From assembly GCA_003223245.1 (NCBI GenBank), contig QHYI01000134.1, positions 1 to 48,556 of the forward strand: a stretch of DNA of 48,556 bases, written 5' to 3'. Below are positions 18,148 to 27,800 of this stretch, piece after piece. The notes under the pieces were generated by a model that was given only the letters and a program-made list of their open reading frames with translations, was not told where the DNA came from and did not search any database. Within the stretch, counting starts at the first letter, position 1, and each line of letters begins with the position of its first letter. A program made the position numbers and the translations under genes. This DNA comes from Acidobacteriota bacterium (lineage in GTDB: Bacteria > Acidobacteriota > Terriglobia > Acidiferrales > UBA7541).

Positions 18148-19008
18148 TTACAACTTGCTGGCTCTTTGCTGTCTCACGTACTCCGCGATCTCTGCCACGG
18201 TGCCGAGCCAGATCCCGTGGGCAGGATCCTTCAAATACTCGCAAAGGGCCTCAAGCGCCGCCGTGTCTGTCACCTGATAACCTCGTTTGCCGATCTCGTG
18301 GCCGACAAAAATGACCCACCGTCCTTCGTTGGCGGCCTTTTCTACCTGATCCTTCATTTGTTCAAAGTCCATATCGTCGAAGGGAGTGCCCATGGCTTGC
18401 GCTAAATCGCAAACCCCTGGATCATTCGCCGATTCGTCTAAGTAACCGCGCCCAACAAGAAAACGCTCTGCAACCAGCGGCACGTAACTCCTTACGTCGA
18501 GTCCCCTGCCCACAAATTTCTGGCCGCAAGGATAGGCAAACGTCCGGGGCTTCACTCCCAGCAAGCTCTCAATCTCAGCGTTAGCGCCATCGAGTTGCGC
18601 CGCCATCATTTCGAGGCTGTAATCCTCAAGTGCATTGGGCCGTGAGAAGGCATAGTTGCCCGTGCAAGGGTGGGACTTGGAGTGATTAGCGATCTCGTGA
18701 CCGTCAGCGACCGCTTTTTTCCACCCCTCCAGCCGCTTCCGGACGTTTTCTGACTGCACAAAAAACGTGGCCTTCACCTGCTGCCGGTTCAGAAGCGCAA
18801 GACCATTGTCGATTTGGCTGACGCGGGCATCGTCGAAGCTCACGCTCACGGCTGCGCGCTTTCCATCCGGCCAGCGGAACGCCTTCGCGGGATGAATCGG
18901 GCTGACCTGAGGTACCTGCCTCCCGATTGTTGGACCAGCAAACAGTGGCGCGGTGGCTAAGACCCCAGCAACACTCATACACAATTTCCGATACATTCTG
19001 TTCTGCAT
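18148..19008 (-). CDS. Exported polysaccharide deacetylase (NodB domain)
   Basis: This 286-residue protein has a signal sequence (MSVAGVLATAPLFAG, residues 11-25). The NodB homology domain follows: VSVSFDDA with Asp59-Asp60, ATFFVQ, and HEIANHSKSHP giving the metal ligands His109 and His113. The later FAYPCGQ matches the motif 3 region, and WVIFVGHEIG contains the last conserved His. It should remove acetyl groups from a polysaccharide or peptidoglycan outside the cytoplasm. A purine-rich GGGGG lies before ATG 19008. A longer in-frame start at 19128 would add a non-signal extension. It is convergent with the subunit-3 gene (67 bp apart) and divergent from the GH3 gene, so the 19009-19279 gap should hold promoters for both directions. 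Confidence 0.82.
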   Translation of the reverse strand: MQNRMYRKLCMSVAGVLATAPLFAGPTIGRQVPQVSPIHPAKAFRWPDGKRAAVSVSFDDARVSQIDNGLALLNRQQVKATFFVQSENVRKRLEGWKKAVADGHEIANHSKSHPCTGNYAFSRPNALEDYSLEMMAAQLDGANAEIESLLGVKPRTFAYPCGQKFVGRGLDVRSYVPLVAERFLVGRGYLDESANDPGVCDLAQAMGTPFDDMDFEQMKDQVEKAANEGRWVIFVGHEIGKRGYQVTDTAALEALCEYLKDPAHGIWLGTVAEIAEYVRQQRASKL

Positions 19009-19279
19009 GGCAACCCCCGGAAGTTTACCCAACACTGTCGCAAAGCTCAATTCAACCTCCCGAATGGTGACATTATTAGTTCGGACTTTGGCAAGATCCA
19101 CTCGGCTCGAGAACCGCGCATCGGGCAACTCGCAATGAAATTCCTGTTTTGACCAGAACCGAAAATCAGCATGGACTAAACCACTCGAGCACAGTTTTTG
19201 GCTTTTGGGGTAATAGCGATTTACGGGTAGAGTAAGTTTCCGGCCAGGCTAACAAATATCGTTGTCTGGAGGAGGCCGA

Positions 19280-21706
19280 ATGCAATACAGAGCATGCTGC
19301 CCTGCGACACCCGAAGCTAAATTAAGACTTCGGTCTGTTTTGCCACGTCCACCACGCCCAAGGATATTGCTGCTTCTCGTTACGTCATTCATGCTGCTGG
19401 CAAGTAGCGGCCTCCAGGCGCAGTCTTCCCGAGACACTCCCCTCTATCTCGATTCCAGGCAGCCCATCGAAGTACGGGTTGAAGATCTGCTCTCACGCAT
19501 GACTCTAAAGGAAAAAGTCGGCCAGCTAAACCTGCCTTGTGTTTATGTAGACCAACTCGGCAAAACCATCCCAGAAAAAATGAATGCTTGCAGGCGTTTT
19601 GCCGCAGGCACTTATACAGATGAGATCGGGCCGGGATGTGGCTTCTTCACCCTCGCGGACAATATTCTGCACGAAGGCGCTAAGCAACAGGCCGAATATT
19701 TTAACGAATTGCAGAAAATCGCCCTGACGCAAACGCGGCTAAAGATTCCACTTCTGCAAGATGAAGAAGGCACGCACGGCGCCATGTTTCCGGGAGCCAC
19801 GGTTTTCCCCGAAGGCTTGACTATCGGCAGCACGTTTGACATGCCACTCGTGAAATCCGTTTATGCTGCCGCTGCTCGGGAAGCGCGCGCGGTCGGCATC
19901 CACGTGCTCTCAACACTCGTGCTCGAACTCGACCGCGACCCAAGGATGGGGCGAAACGAAGAAGCCTACACCGAAGATCCTTATCTTTATTCGCGCATCG
20001 CGGAAAACGTCGTTCGGGGAGCGCAGGGCACGGACATTGCCGCGCCAGACAAAGTGATTGCCCTGATGACCGATTTCCCCACACAGAGCGAACCCGTGAG
20101 CGGCCTGGAGCGCGGCGCCATCGAGCTCTCCGAACGCGCGCTACGCGAAAATTTTCTGCCGCCCTGGGAAGCGGCCATCACGAAGTCCGGAGCCCTAGGC
20201 GTGATGGCCGGATACCCCGAGATCGAGGACGTGCCGAGCCATGGTTCAGAAAAGTGGATGAACCGCGTACTCCGCGAGGAGCTCGGCTTCAAGGGTATTG
20301 TGACCAGCGAAGGCGGCGGTTTCGACACCCTAATCTACGAGCACATTGTTCCCACACAAAAGGAAGCGGGCGCACTGGCGCTACGGGCAGGTGTGGACCT
20401 CGACATTACCTACGAGCCAGCCTACATGGGGCCGCTGGTCGAAAACGTCCAAGAGGGGCGAGTGCCAATGGAGCTCGTGGATCGCGCTGTGCGGCGCGTG
20501 CTGACATTGAAATTCCAGCTCGGACTTTTCGAACACCCGTACGTGGATGTGGGTAAGGCGGTTCAAATTATGCACTCGGCGGAGCACCAGGATCTGGCTC
20601 TTCAGGTTGCCCGCGAGGGCATCGTTCTTCTAAAGAACGAAAAGAACCTGCTTCCGTTGAAAAAAGATCTCCACTCGATCGCGGTGATCGGTCCCAATGC
20701 GGACAATGGCCTGAATCAACTCGGCGATTACTCTCCCCAGGTGGTTCCGCAACACTTGACAACGGTATTGGAGGGAATACGGAAAGAGGTTTCCCCCTCG
20801 ACGCGAGTCATTTATGCCAAGGGATGTGAAGTGCTCGGTGGCGGCAAGGAAGGCTTCGCCGAAGCGATCAGCGCCGCCAACGAGGCCGATGTAGCGGTCG
20901 TCGTGGTAGGCGAACATCCTCGGGATGGAACTCACGGCGTGCAACCCACCGATGGAGAAGGCTACGACGTCGCCAGTCTCGATCTCACGGGCGAACAGGA
21001 AGATCTTGTCGAAGCGATCGTTCAAACCGGCAAGCCAACGATCGTTGTCCTCATCAATGGGCGACCGCTTTCGGTGCGCTGGATTGCCGAACACGTCCCG
21101 GCCATCGTGGAAGCTTGGGAGCCCGGCGAGCGCGGCGGCGAGGCCGTCGCGCGCATGCTGTTTGGCGATGACCATCCGAGCGGCCGTTTGGCCATCACCA
21201 TTCCACGCAGTGTTGGCCAGCTGCCCGTCTACTACAACTACAAGCCCTCGAAGGCTTATTGGTTAAGCCGTGGATGGACCCACGTGCCAGGTTACGCCGA
21301 TATGCCCGGGACGCCGCTCTACCGCTTCGGCTTTGGACTGAGTTACACCCAGTTCAAAGAGAGCAACCTGCGCATTGATCCGCCGCAAATCTACACCGGC
21401 GGAAACGCACGGGTGAGCGTGGACGTCGAGAACATGGGCAAGCTGGCTGGCGTCGAGACCGTCCAGCTCTATCTGCACGAGCGCTTCGCTCCCGTGTCAA
21501 CTCCCGTCAAGCAGCTTCGTGGTTTCGAACGAGTGGCTCTCTCTCCTGGCGAAAAGAAAACCGTGACGTTCACTCTGGGTCCGGCAGACCTTCAGCTCCT
21601 CGACAAAGACATGCATTGGGTCGTCGTGCCGGGAACCTTTGACATCATGATCGGAAAGTCATCCGCAGACGTGGTGCTTCAGGGTTCGCTCGAAGTAAAG
21701 GATTAA
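19280..21706 (+). CDS. Secreted glycoside hydrolase family 3-like protein with altered catalytic positions
   Basis: This 808-residue protein has a signal peptide ending near residue 47 (LLASSGLQA). It has the GH3 (alpha/beta)8 domain (about 55-420), the alpha/beta sandwich (about 450-640) and a C-terminal fibronectin III-like domain (GVETVQLYLHERFAP onward). That is the normal architecture of bacterial beta-glucosidases and xylosidases. Two catalytic stretches differ from the usual family pattern. The nucleophile motif, usually V-S-D-x, reads VTSEGGG with Glu344 at the Asp position. The usual substrate-binding Lys-His-Phe reads T264-D265-F266. It may be an unusual subfamily or an altered activity. 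GGAGGAGG lies 6 nt before ATG 19280, which is preferred to an upstream TTG. A hairpin-like sequence at 21709-21741 follows the stop. Confidence 0.82.
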   Translation: MQYRACCPATPEAKLRLRSVLPRPPRPRILLLLVTSFMLLASSGLQAQSSRDTPLYLDSRQPIEVRVEDLLSRMTLKEKVGQLNLPCVYVDQLGKTIPEKMNACRRFAAGTYTDEIGPGCGFFTLADNILHEGAKQQAEYFNELQKIALTQTRLKIPLLQDEEGTHGAMFPGATVFPEGLTIGSTFDMPLVKSVYAAAAREARAVGIHVLSTLVLELDRDPRMGRNEEAYTEDPYLYSRIAENVVRGAQGTDIAAPDKVIALMTDFPTQSEPVSGLERGAIELSERALRENFLPPWEAAITKSGALGVMAGYPEIEDVPSHGSEKWMNRVLREELGFKGIVTSEGGGFDTLIYEHIVPTQKEAGALALRAGVDLDITYEPAYMGPLVENVQEGRVPMELVDRAVRRVLTLKFQLGLFEHPYVDVGKAVQIMHSAEHQDLALQVAREGIVLLKNEKNLLPLKKDLHSIAVIGPNADNGLNQLGDYSPQVVPQHLTTVLEGIRKEVSPSTRVIYAKGCEVLGGGKEGFAEAISAANEADVAVVVVGEHPRDGTHGVQPTDGEGYDVASLDLTGEQEDLVEAIVQTGKPTIVVLINGRPLSVRWIAEHVPAIVEAWEPGERGGEAVARMLFGDDHPSGRLAITIPRSVGQLPVYYNYKPSKAYWLSRGWTHVPGYADMPGTPLYRFGFGLSYTQFKESNLRIDPPQIYTGGNARVSVDVENMGKLAGVETVQLYLHERFAPVSTPVKQLRGFERVALSPGEKKTVTFTLGPADLQLLDKDMHWVVVPGTFDIMIGKSSADVVLQGSLEVKD

Positions 21707-21708
21707 CC

Positions 21709-21741
21709 TCACCCGAGAGCGTTCGCCAACGCGAGAGGTGA
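21709..21741 (+). terminator. Possible hairpin after the GH3 gene
   Basis: The arms TCACC/GGTGA and GCGTT/AACGC pair around a CGCC loop, with an internal mismatch in between, just 3 bp after the GH3 stop. No T-run follows, so it may be a weak terminator or a transcript-end stabiliser. The rest of the convergent gap to 21883 shows nothing else. Confidence 0.3.
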
Positions 21742-21883
21742 AGCTCCTCCAGAGTTCTTCTTGATAGCTGGGTGCTCCTTCCCCGAGCCGAGCGCTGCCC
21801 CCCGGACAACGTCCGCCCTTCTGTCTGGTGAACCCGGTCAACGTCGTGGGCGATGTTTCAAGCGATCGCGCTCTGGCGAGGAC

Positions 21884-23227
21884 CTAAATTCCTCGTCCGC
21901 AACACTTCTTAAACTTTCTTCCACTGCCGCAGAGGCAGGGATCGTTTCGGCCCGGTGATTTCTTGGCCGCTGAGGTGCGCTCTCCGAGCCGCACCCAATC
22001 CATCACATTGGCCGGCGGCCGCTGATGGAGAAGTTCATTGGCCATGAATTTCATAAAAGGGTCGATATGCTTGAAGAACATCTTGTAGCCCGCACAGAGA
22101 TAGTTGAGCCCTTCCTCGCCGTCCGGAGTGCGGATGAACCGGTGCTTGGGGCATTCACCGTTGCACGCAAAGCGGACCGTGCACTTCCGGCAGTACTCAG
22201 GCAGTGTATCGTGCTTGTCTCTTCCGAACTTCCGCTGTTGCTCGGAGTTTGCGAGCGACGACAGCGGCTGCTCCATGATGTTGCCCAGCTTGTTCTCCGG
22301 GTAAACGAAGTGGTCGCAGGAATAGAGATCACCATTGTGTTCCATGGCCATAGCCGCTCCGCACGTCGGACGAAATACGCAAAGGCTCTGGTCCAGCCCC
22401 AGCCAGCTTTCGAGCGCTACATCGAAAATTTGGACAAAATACCGGCCCACATCCTGTCGCACCCATTCGTCAAAAATTGCGCACAGGAATTTGCCATACT
22501 GACCCGGCTCGACAGACCATGCGGATACTCGCGCCTCCTGCGGGTGCGCGGGACCGATCAGGACCAGCCCGTCCTCACTCGGCTTGAAAGCGACCCGTTC
22601 AACAATGGGAATGAACTGCAGGTACCCGCTGCCGACTTCTTTGAGAAAGCGGTAGACGAGCAACGGGTGACGACAGTTCTCATTATGAATGGTGGTTAGC
22701 GTATTGAACGCTACGCCATACTCCTTCAGAAAGCCAAGCCCGCGCAACACGCGGTCAAAAGTGGGTTGCCCCCCGTTATCTACACGATAACAATCATGCA
22801 GTTCCCGGGGGCCGTCTATCGAGATTCCTACAAGGAATCTGTTCTCGGCCAGAAACTCTCCCCACTCATCGTCGAGCAGAATCCCATTCGTTTGGAAGGC
22901 GTTTTCAATGCGCTTGCCGTTCGCATATTTTTTCTGTAATTCAACGACTCTCCGGAAGTAACCGACACCAAGAATGGTGGGCTCGCCGCCCTGCCAGGCA
23001 AAACTGATGACCGGCACGCTCTGAGCCTCAATGTACTGGCGAATGTAGGACTCGAGCACGTTGTCTTGCATGGCCCAGTTCGTCCATGCCGCCTTGGCAG
23101 GATAGAGATTCTCTTTCTCCAGGTAAAAGCAGTACTTGCAATTCAGGTTGCAGATTGGCCCGACCGGCTTAGTCATGATATGAAAAGCCGGAAAACGGGA
23201 CGGAGCGCAGCCGAGCGGCTCATTCAT
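21884..23227 (-). CDS. Anaerobic sulfatase-maturating enzyme (radical SAM/SPASM) with SEC-C tail
   Basis: This 447-residue protein opens with MTKPVGPICNLNCKYCFYLEK, in which Cys26, Cys30 and Cys33 form the CxxxCxxC radical-SAM cluster motif of anSME proteins. The SPASM cysteines follow in CGAAMAMEHNGDLYSCDHF, CRKCTVRFACNGECPKHRF and CAGYKMFF and bind two auxiliary clusters. The enzyme oxidises the active-site Cys (or Ser) of sulfatases to formylglycine in the cytoplasm, without needing oxygen. Its likely client is the sulfatase encoded immediately upstream. The last 25 residues form a SEC-C zinc motif (PGRNDPCLCGSGRKFKKCCG), an uncommon addition. I chose ATG 23227 over 23293 because the latter lies inside a 57-bp repeat that is also found, non-coding, ahead of the TonB receptor. 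No clear ribosome site precedes either start. Confidence 0.88.
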   Translation of the reverse strand: MNEPLGCAPSRFPAFHIMTKPVGPICNLNCKYCFYLEKENLYPAKAAWTNWAMQDNVLESYIRQYIEAQSVPVISFAWQGGEPTILGVGYFRRVVELQKKYANGKRIENAFQTNGILLDDEWGEFLAENRFLVGISIDGPRELHDCYRVDNGGQPTFDRVLRGLGFLKEYGVAFNTLTTIHNENCRHPLLVYRFLKEVGSGYLQFIPIVERVAFKPSEDGLVLIGPAHPQEARVSAWSVEPGQYGKFLCAIFDEWVRQDVGRYFVQIFDVALESWLGLDQSLCVFRPTCGAAMAMEHNGDLYSCDHFVYPENKLGNIMEQPLSSLANSEQQRKFGRDKHDTLPEYCRKCTVRFACNGECPKHRFIRTPDGEEGLNYLCAGYKMFFKHIDPFMKFMANELLHQRPPANVMDWVRLGERTSAAKKSPGRNDPCLCGSGRKFKKCCGRGI

Positions 23228-23288
23228 CTTACTGGCAAGCGAGGGACAGTCGTTCCCAACATCGTTTCTCAACTCGTTCGCCGCTCCG

Positions 23289-23345
23289 GTCATGTGCTTT
23301 CAACTCGTTTTGGCCGTTCAACCGAAAAATTTGCCGCGAATTGAA
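23289..23345 (-). repeat. 57-bp repeat copy A, upstream of the maturase gene
   Basis: On the minus strand this 57-bp stretch matches copy B at 28138-28194 at 46 of 57 positions, counted by eye without gaps. The promoter-proximal 15 bases, TTGAAAGCACATGAC, are identical. It fills most of the gap between sulfatase and maturase and ends 61 nt before the maturase ATG. A TTGA-type element occurs twice, 18 nt apart, in both copies. A shared regulatory element is likely; a decayed dispersed repeat is the alternative. Confidence 0.6.
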
Positions 23346-23351
23346 CGCCGC

Positions 23352-24842
23352 CTACGATTCGGAAGCCGAGCCACGGCCCCTTCCGGTCGGGGGAGCTGTG
23401 TAGACGTAATCGTCGTGCATTTCCTTGCGCAGCTCGGCGATCCGCTGTCGAAGCATCCGAACTAAATCGGCATTTTGCGGCTGGCCGTATAGGTTGTGAA
23501 GTTCGCCGGGGTCTTCCTGCAAGTCGTAGAGTTCAAACTCCTCGGGCTCTTCGTAGTAGTGAATGAGTTTGTACCGCTCGGTTCGCACGCCGCGATGTGG
23601 TTTGACGTTGTGCGGCACAGGATACTCGTAGTATTCGTACAGCCAATCCTTTCGCCAGTTCTGTGGCTCCTGGCCGCGGAAGAACGAGACCATGCTTTGG
23701 CCTTGCATCTGCTTCGGAATTTCCAGCCCGGCAAGCTCCAGGAACGTCGGAGCAATATCTAAATTCAGAACCATGCGGTCGTTGGTCGAGCCCGCCCGGA
23801 TCATCCGCGGATAGCGAACGAGCATGGGTGTGCGTATAGCGGGTTCGTGCATGAAACGTTTGTCGTACTTCCGCCATTCGCCGAGAAAAAAGCCGTGGTC
23901 CGAACTGAACATAATCACCGTATCGTCGAGCTGGCCGGTATCGCTCAGCGCCTGCAAGACACGGCCAAAGTTTTCGTCGGCACCGACAATTCCAGCGTAA
24001 TAGTCCTTAGTCAGTTCCTCCAGCGATCTTGCGCAGTTGTTCTTTGTGGCGCTTTTCTGGATATAGGTGCCGATGCTGTCATCCGCCTCGGCGAACGCGC
24101 GTGGCTTGCCGGGGTAGTCCTTTAGGTCATCGTCGAAGGTAGAAGGTTTGCGAATCGGAATTCCGTTGTACAAATCCAGATGACGCCGGGCTCGAAAGAA
24201 TGGCGCGTGCGGCGACTGAAACCACAACATCATGCAGAATGGCTTATTCCTTTCTTGCTTGATCCACTGAACCACCCTGTCGGTTACCACGTCTTCCACG
24301 TACCCCTGGTAGGTCTTCGGAGGATCAACATGGCCGTCCCTGCTCTCCTGCATCACCGGCCAGAAGTAATCCGTCGCGGCTCCCGGATAGCCCAGGTAAT
24401 AGCTCCAGTTGCGTTGCTCCAATCGGCCGACGTGAGCCTTGCCAAACAACACTACGTCATATCCCGCTTGGCGTAAAAGATCGGTGAACAGCGGAACATC
24501 GGATGGAATTTCCCTGCCTTGATTATCGACGCAGCCGGTGTTGTGCCCGTATAAGCCGGTCAGGACGGTCGCGCGCGATGGAAGGCAAAGAGCATTGGTG
24601 ACGAACGAATTATGAAACTGCACACCTTCGCGCCCAATGCGGTCGAAGTTCGGCGTCTGAACGATGCGGTTTCCGTTAAGACTTAGCGCATCCGGCCGAT
24701 GGCCGTCGGTGGTAACAAAAATGAAGTTCGGACGCCGCGCGGGCGGGTCCGTAATTGCCAGGGATGTATCGGGAGCAAGCGCCATGGCTCCTACAAGGCC
24801 TGCCCCCGTCTTCAGAAACGATCTTCGTGTCTCTCCCGCCAT
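23352..24842 (-). CDS. Tat-exported Cys-type sulfatase
   Basis: This 496-residue protein has a Tat-like leader, TRRSFLKTGAGLVGAM (residues 5-20). The metal-binding TTDGHRPD follows (Asp46). The sulfatase signature LCLPSRATVLTG has Cys86 as the residue converted to formylglycine, followed by GLYGHNTG. Further metal ligands lie in FSSDHGFFLGE. The architecture fits arylsulfatase/choline-sulfatase-like enzymes that hydrolyse sulfate esters of polysaccharides or small molecules in the periplasm. The maturation enzyme is encoded directly downstream, and a TonB receptor ends 10 bp upstream on the same strand. The three genes thus form one sulfate-ester utilisation unit. Cys-type sulfatases with Tat export can be matured in the cytoplasm before folding and export, consistent with this arrangement. 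The substrate is unknown. Confidence 0.92.
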   Translation of the reverse strand: MAGETRRSFLKTGAGLVGAMALAPDTSLAITDPPARRPNFIFVTTDGHRPDALSLNGNRIVQTPNFDRIGREGVQFHNSFVTNALCLPSRATVLTGLYGHNTGCVDNQGREIPSDVPLFTDLLRQAGYDVVLFGKAHVGRLEQRNWSYYLGYPGAATDYFWPVMQESRDGHVDPPKTYQGYVEDVVTDRVVQWIKQERNKPFCMMLWFQSPHAPFFRARRHLDLYNGIPIRKPSTFDDDLKDYPGKPRAFAEADDSIGTYIQKSATKNNCARSLEELTKDYYAGIVGADENFGRVLQALSDTGQLDDTVIMFSSDHGFFLGEWRKYDKRFMHEPAIRTPMLVRYPRMIRAGSTNDRMVLNLDIAPTFLELAGLEIPKQMQGQSMVSFFRGQEPQNWRKDWLYEYYEYPVPHNVKPHRGVRTERYKLIHYYEEPEEFELYDLQEDPGELHNLYGQPQNADLVRMLRQRIAELRKEMHDDYVYTAPPTGRGRGSASES

Positions 24843-24852
24843 AGTCCTTCAC

Positions 24853-27800
24853 TTAGTATGTGAGTTCGATTTTAAAATCTGCTTGGCGCGGATCAAGCGC
24901 CGATGTAAGACGGCCGAATGCGGGTGTCCCCATTGTCGCTCCGACGCCGTTGAACGAAACCTGGTTGAAGACGTTAAACACATCACTGCCGAATTTCAAC
25001 GTGATTTCCCTGCCACCGAGCTGGAACGGAGTGTTCTTGTACAGGCTCATGTTCCAAACGCCCAAGCCGGGCCCGCGCAGAATGTCGCGCCCGGCATTTC
25101 CGAATTGGCCCAGGGGTTGCGGAGCAAAGGCAGCCGTGTTGAAGTACCTAGCGACGTTGCCCGGCTCGACGTAGAGCGGTCCAACGACATTGGGACGGCC
25201 CGCATTGCCCGTTCCAGAGCGATTGCCCGTTTCCGTAACCGTGAATGGATATCCCGCCGCATACGTGGTGATCCCGCTCCATTCCCACCGGCCCAAAACC
25301 CTACCAAGCACGCCTTGTTGCGCTTTGAAAAACGGCAGGTCGTAAACATAGTTAAAGGCAAAGCTGTACGGCTGATCCAGGTCGCAACGGGCCTGCTCGT
25401 TTTGTTGCTTCAGCGTGTTCTGGCCTACCTGCCAGCAGAGGGAGCGCGATTGGGTGTAGGCCATCTCAAACATCAACCCTTGAGCGAACTGACGCCGAAT
25501 ATCGACTTGCAGCGCATTGTATCGCGCCGAAGCATTGCGCGTGTCATAGGTGATCGTTCCGTACCCGAGATACGGGCGGATCGTGTTGATATTAACTTGC
25601 CCGGATGCCACCGGCACATTGGGTTGCGGCTGATTTAGGTTGAACGACTGATCCAGATGAACGGCGCGGTTGCCCACGTAGCCAATCGAGATCACCGTGG
25701 CGCCAGGGACCGCCCTTTCGAGCGTGACGCTGTATTGCTGGACCATCGGATAGAGAAATCGCACGTCTTCGGTGGTCAGGTTCGGTGGAAACAACGCCGC
25801 CGTGCCTCCGGCCGGGTTGCTGAGACCGGTGTTGAATATCGAAGCGGAGTTGGAAAACGGCGGATTCTGCGACAGGTTCTCTTGTGAGTCGTTGTCCCAG
25901 TGGTAGAAGATTCCATAGCCGCCGCGCAGCACGGTCTTCTGGTTTCCGAACGGCGACCAAGCAAATCCGAATCGCGGCCCCCACTCGAAATGGGTTTGTT
26001 TTAGACTCGGCGGCAAGCGCAAACCTTTTTGATTCGTCGGCGTGATGATTCCGTTTAGTGGATCACCCGTTCCTGCGACGAGTTGCCCGTTCGCCTTCAC
26101 GGTGGGCGCTTTGGATGGATCATAAAGGCCCGGGATGAAGTCCGAGATGGTGTTGTATTTGCTCCGTCCGTTGGGCGCTCCGGCCATAACTTCATCCCGC
26201 AAGCCAATATTCACGGTTAACGAGGGACGTAGCTTCCAATCGTCCTGCACGTAAAATTCGTAATCGCTGGCGAACAGATACGGATTCGGAATGAAGCTCT
26301 GCTCGGTGTACTCAAATGCGTCGCCCAACAGCAAATCCGCAAGCGGGTTGCCTGTCGCCGTGCCGTTAAATGTGAAGGTCCCTTGATGATTCGCATAAAT
26401 ATAGCGGTCGAACTTCTGGATTCGCAAAAATTCAAAGCCCGCTTTTAAGCTGTGATTGCCGATTTGGCGGGACAGATCGTCACGGTACTCGTAGACGTTG
26501 TTGTCGTTATTCACCGAGGCGTCCGCGCCAATGGTTCCGTATCCCACAATGCTGATTGTCGGGATAACGTCGGCCACATTGCTGCCAAAAATGGAGGGGA
26601 TGGTAAGCCCGGCCGGACGGCGTGCGGCTGGCAGCGGAAAATTCGTGATGCCGTTCCGCGAAAAGCCAAAGGTGAGCTGGTTCACCGTGGTCGGAGTGAA
26701 GACGTTGGTCAGCTCCAGCACTAGATTCCTCCCCGGCTTCGCGATCACGCCGGGGATCGTTGGAAACGCTGCGCTCGATGGTTTCAAAATGCTCTGATTC
26801 TGATTCCAGGAATCACCGGCCCAGCGAGCCATCAGCGAGGCTTTATCCGTGAACCGCAGGTCCACCCTTGCCAGCTCTTCACGCCAGTTTGTCGCGGCGT
26901 GTGTGCTTGTGACGAAGTTCGGCGCACCGGAAGTATTGGGCAGCGGATAATAGTCTTCGAGCAGAAGCGCCGCGTTTGAATCGATCCGCTCTGGCGGGAT
27001 GGTATTGTTCGGGAACGGTTGTTTTGTCGTCGGATCGATGATCGTAGAAGCCCCAAAGTTTCCCGCCCGTTGGTCCGCTGTTGGCGCCTCCGCCGTAAAG
27101 ACGCTCTGCGGCGGAGCGGTAAACGATAGAAGCTGCGGTCCGATGCGACGGTTCCACGATTGCGACCAGAAAAAGAAGGCCTTTTGATGCTTGGGGCTAC
27201 GAGCGGAAGGGAAGACCGGGCCGCCGATGGTGTAGCCAAACATGTTCTGGTTGAACGGGCTGACGCTCGTGGCGAAGAAATTCCGCGCGTCGAAAACGGA
27301 GTTACCGTTGATTTCGTACAGCGCTCCGTGATACGCGCGGCCACCGGAACGAGTGACTACATTGACCTGCCCGTAGCCAAAGCTCCCCGTATCGGCAGAG
27401 TAGTTGCTCTTATGAATTTGAACCTCTTGGATCGCTTCCATCGGTGGAAAGAGATCGAGGCCGCGGTTCCCGCCGGTGTCCATCGCCAGCGTCCCGTCGT
27501 ATGTATACTCCGTGCTGTTAATCCTGCCGCCGTTCACCGACATAAGCGGGTTGCCTTCCTGACCGACGCCCATCCGCAGTCCTGTCTGTTGTGAGCTAAC
27601 GCCCGGTCCCAAGCTAAGGAGTTGCGTGAAATTGCGTCCGTTTAACGCAAGCTCTTGAACCTGTGCGCCGGAAACCAGTGTCGAAACCCCGCCCGTCTCA
27701 GTATTGAGCGCGGGCGGCGTGCCGGTCACCGTGACCGTTTCGTTCGCAGCACCCACCTTTAAGGTGAGGTTCAGCGCGACGGTAATGTCGGCATTGAGGA

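Noticed and set aside
23226-23293. Longer maturase start at 23293
   Set aside because: The extra codons fall in the 57-bp repeat that is non-coding in its second copy, and the radical-SAM domain begins normally after the shorter start.
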